Shown here piece after piece: positions 5,594 through 5,979 of a DNA stretch of 5,979 nt. Origin of the DNA: Methylococcaceae bacterium UBA659 (GTDB taxonomy: Bacteria; Pseudomonadota; Gammaproteobacteria; Methylococcales; Methylomonadaceae). Under the pieces are notes generated by a model that was not told the origin of the DNA, searched no databases, and saw only the letters and a program-made list of their open reading frames with translations. Position 1 is the stretch's first letter; every line of letters starts with the position of its first letter. Location of the stretch: positions 1 to 5,979 of the forward strand of contig DBNZ01000084.1 in the NCBI GenBank assembly GCA_002299495.1, read 5' to 3'. A program made the position numbers and the translations under genes.

Positions 5594-5979
5594 ATGCGCT
5601 TAGTCCGTGTGCAAGTCCCCGAGTTCAGGGCGTTAAAAAATGTGGATATACGCTTCGAGCCGGAGTTTAACCCGCAAGTGTTCCCATTGGGCAGCTTGAA
5701 TGGCGGCGGTAAGAGTACGTTGTTGCAGTTGATTTTTGTGTTGTTGCATTGCTCGGCGCATGAAGAACGGCATCCGTTCATCGCCAATATGTTGGAACGG
5801 ATTACCATTCCCGAAGGCGAAACTAATAAGCTGTTGGCCAGATTTGAGCTATTGGATGGTGAAGAAAAAATGGAGTTAGAATTTACCTTGTGCAAGGACG
5901 ATTATTTGCGGCAATTGGACATTGACCCAATTTTTAATAAGGAAATAGTTTCAATCGATATTTTTTCTTCCAAGGCAAT
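5594..5979 (+). CDS. P-loop ATPase, AAA/SMC-like, 5' part only (runs off the window)
   Basis: A frame opening at ATG 5594 behind a strong AGAGGAAA ribosome site (5581-5588) stays open to the window end, giving 128 residues of an unfinished protein. The N-terminal strands VRVQVPEFRALKNVDIRF (4-21) precede a Walker A loop, GSLNGGGKSTLLQLIF (33-48), as in ABC/SMC-type and OLD-like AAA ATPases in which a beta-strand pair leads into NGxGKST. The residue six before the catalytic Lys40 is serine instead of glycine, a variant of the usual G-x4-GK[ST]. Walker B and signature motifs would lie outside. Leucine is encoded by TTG 13 times out of 18, unlike the mixed CTG/TTG/CTC/TTA use upstream, and the end is AT-rich, hinting at a different origin. 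Defence-related function is possible but unproven. Confidence 0.85.
   Translation, partial: MRLVRVQVPEFRALKNVDIRFEPEFNPQVFPLGSLNGGGKSTLLQLIFVLLHCSAHEERHPFIANMLERITIPEGETNKLLARFELLDGEEKMELEFTLCKDDYLRQLDIDPIFNKEIVSIDIFSSKA

Noticed and set aside
5209..5895. Minus-strand frames of 112-115 codons opposite DUF302 and the ATPase
   Set aside because: Their low-complexity Ser/Asn-rich or Cys-rich composition mirrors the plus-strand codons; the plus strand has recognisable domains and ribosome sites.
1..5979. tRNA, rRNA, CRISPR array or riboswitch
   Set aside because: No cloverleaf with a T-loop, no regularly spaced direct repeats and no recognisable aptamer were seen in any of the gaps.

Overview
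The window looks like chromosomal DNA of a gammaproteobacterium with intermediate GC content. The FolB protein aligns closely with the enterobacterial enzyme around its active site, and plsY beside folB/folK is a familiar gammaproteobacterial arrangement. The DUF302 and ELM1-type genes would suit a methanotroph or sulfur oxidiser (Methylococcales/Chromatiales-like), but that placement is an inference and no marker gene fixes the taxon.

Layout: (1) Positions 1-284 hold a strong intrinsic terminator for a gene left of the window, followed by non-coding or decayed sequence. (2) plsY (285-857, minus) and folB-folK (947-1818, plus) diverge from an 89-bp spacer in which two plausible sigma70 promoters overlap. 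PlsY makes lysophosphatidate for phospholipids; FolB and FolK catalyse consecutive steps of folate synthesis and overlap by 4 nt. (3) A six-helix membrane protein of unknown function (1878-2669) follows folK on the same strand. (4) A 405-bp gene-free gap (2670-3074) contains a roughly 131-bp MITE-like element with imperfect 24-column terminal inverted repeats and a REP-type palindrome inside it. (5) A two-gene unit (3075-5032) pairs a thioredoxin-reductase-fold FAD/NAD(P)H oxidoreductase that lacks the redox CxxC with a bacterial ELM1-family protein; the stop and start codons overlap. (6) A DUF302 gene (5145-5527) is interrupted by an apparent 1-nt deletion near its 3' end. (7) A P-loop ATPase gene starts at 5594 behind a strong ribosome binding site and runs off the right edge; its leucine codon use differs from its neighbours, so it may begin an acquired module.

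Most of the window is ordinary housekeeping sequence. The parts worth following up are the MITE-like element, the CxxC-less reductase/ELM1 pair, the DUF302 frameshift, and whatever lies to the right of the truncated ATPase. No complete new system is visible inside the window.
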